A stretch of DNA of 64,000 nucleotides from Bartonella senegalensis OS02. GTDB taxonomy: Bacteria; Pseudomonadota; Alphaproteobacteria; Rhizobiales; Rhizobiaceae. Position 1 is the stretch's first letter, and each line of letters opens with the position of its first letter. The notes below the pieces were generated by a model. The model ran no database searches. It was given only the letters and a program-made list of their open reading frames with translations, and was not told the origin of the DNA. The DNA is taken from assembly GCF_000312545.1 (NCBI RefSeq), contig NZ_HE997540.1, positions 700,628-764,627 on the forward strand, read 5' to 3'. Shown piece after piece: positions 63,964-64,000 of the stretch. The translations under genes were made by a program, and so were the position numbers.

Positions 63964-64000
63964 TGGATATTTCTGCAGAACAAAAATATCAAGCACTGTT
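63963..64000 (+). CDS. rsmG: Start of rsmG (gidB), 16S rRNA m7G527 methyltransferase, cut by the window end
   Basis: Only 12 codons are visible ([12 protein letters not shown]). The ATG overlaps the mnmG stop by one base (TAATG). Position right after mnmG and the start sequence fit RsmG, which methylates G527 of 16S rRNA. In alphaproteobacteria parA and parB normally follow. Confidence 0.75.
   Translation, partial: MDISAEQKYQAL

Overview
The window looks like a piece of a small, AT-rich alphaproteobacterial chromosome, most probably Bartonella (Hyphomicrobiales). The reasons are a class I lysyl-tRNA synthetase, an invasion-associated-locus-B family protein, rhizobial-type gene clusters (addB-addA-trxA, lptC-lptA-lptB...ptsN, ubiE-ubiB-coaBC, ppsR-maf-aroE-coaE-dnaQ, rho-mnmE-mnmG-rsmG), and many gene remnants in long non-coding stretches. 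The genus is inferred from this combination; no database search was run.

Layout. 1-1.67 kb is eroded DNA. 1.67-8.3 kb encodes the outer-membrane module TamB/TamA (minus), followed by divergent comM and a convergent solute-binding protein. 11.2-12.9 kb is decayed and holds a broken IS5-type transposase. 12.95-19.4 kb carries gyrB, ubiE, ubiB and a coaBC gene with a ribbon-helix-helix (FitA-like) domain fused to its N terminus. 19.4-23.9 kb is a graveyard: an MFS transporter pseudogene, a ParE-like toxin remnant and a long hairpin. 23.9-30.9 kb is addB-addA-trxA. 31-34.2 kb (minus) is prfC, interrupted by one in-frame amber codon, and lysK. After 2 kb of mostly empty DNA with one tiny membrane-protein gene come lysE, rlmN and an IalB-family gene. 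40-43.9 kb (minus) is the Lpt/Ntr cluster, in which rpoN is gone and hpf survives only as a fossil. 44-47.1 kb carries ihfB, lapA, two methyltransferase genes and lspA. 47.7-49.75 kb is a broken lysophospholipid transporter/acyltransferase gene. A ybhL-type leader RNA precedes a BAX-inhibitor-1 gene, then an EEP-family nuclease gene and polA. Between polA and dnaQ lies a probable small RNA.

58.7-59.4 kb is the most likely chromosomal replication origin. It is an AT-rich gap between ppsR (the RP001-type gene) and rho, with a perfect DnaA box and two near-consensus boxes. Genes diverge from it on both sides, and G/C use on the plus strand switches there from C-rich to G-rich by eye. Two parS-like sites (ParB targets) lie 2.6-3.3 kb to the right, between mnmE and mnmG. 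The right end therefore holds origin and centromere together, with rsmG (and presumably parA-parB) running off the window.

Functionally the window is mostly housekeeping: replication and repair (gyrB, polA, dnaQ, addAB), envelope biogenesis (tamAB, lptABC, lspA), CoA and ubiquinone synthesis, tRNA/rRNA modification and transcription termination. The points of interest are the coaBC fusion with its bracketing 16-bp repeats, the amber-interrupted release factor gene, the ori/parS architecture, the RNA elements, and the record of gene loss.
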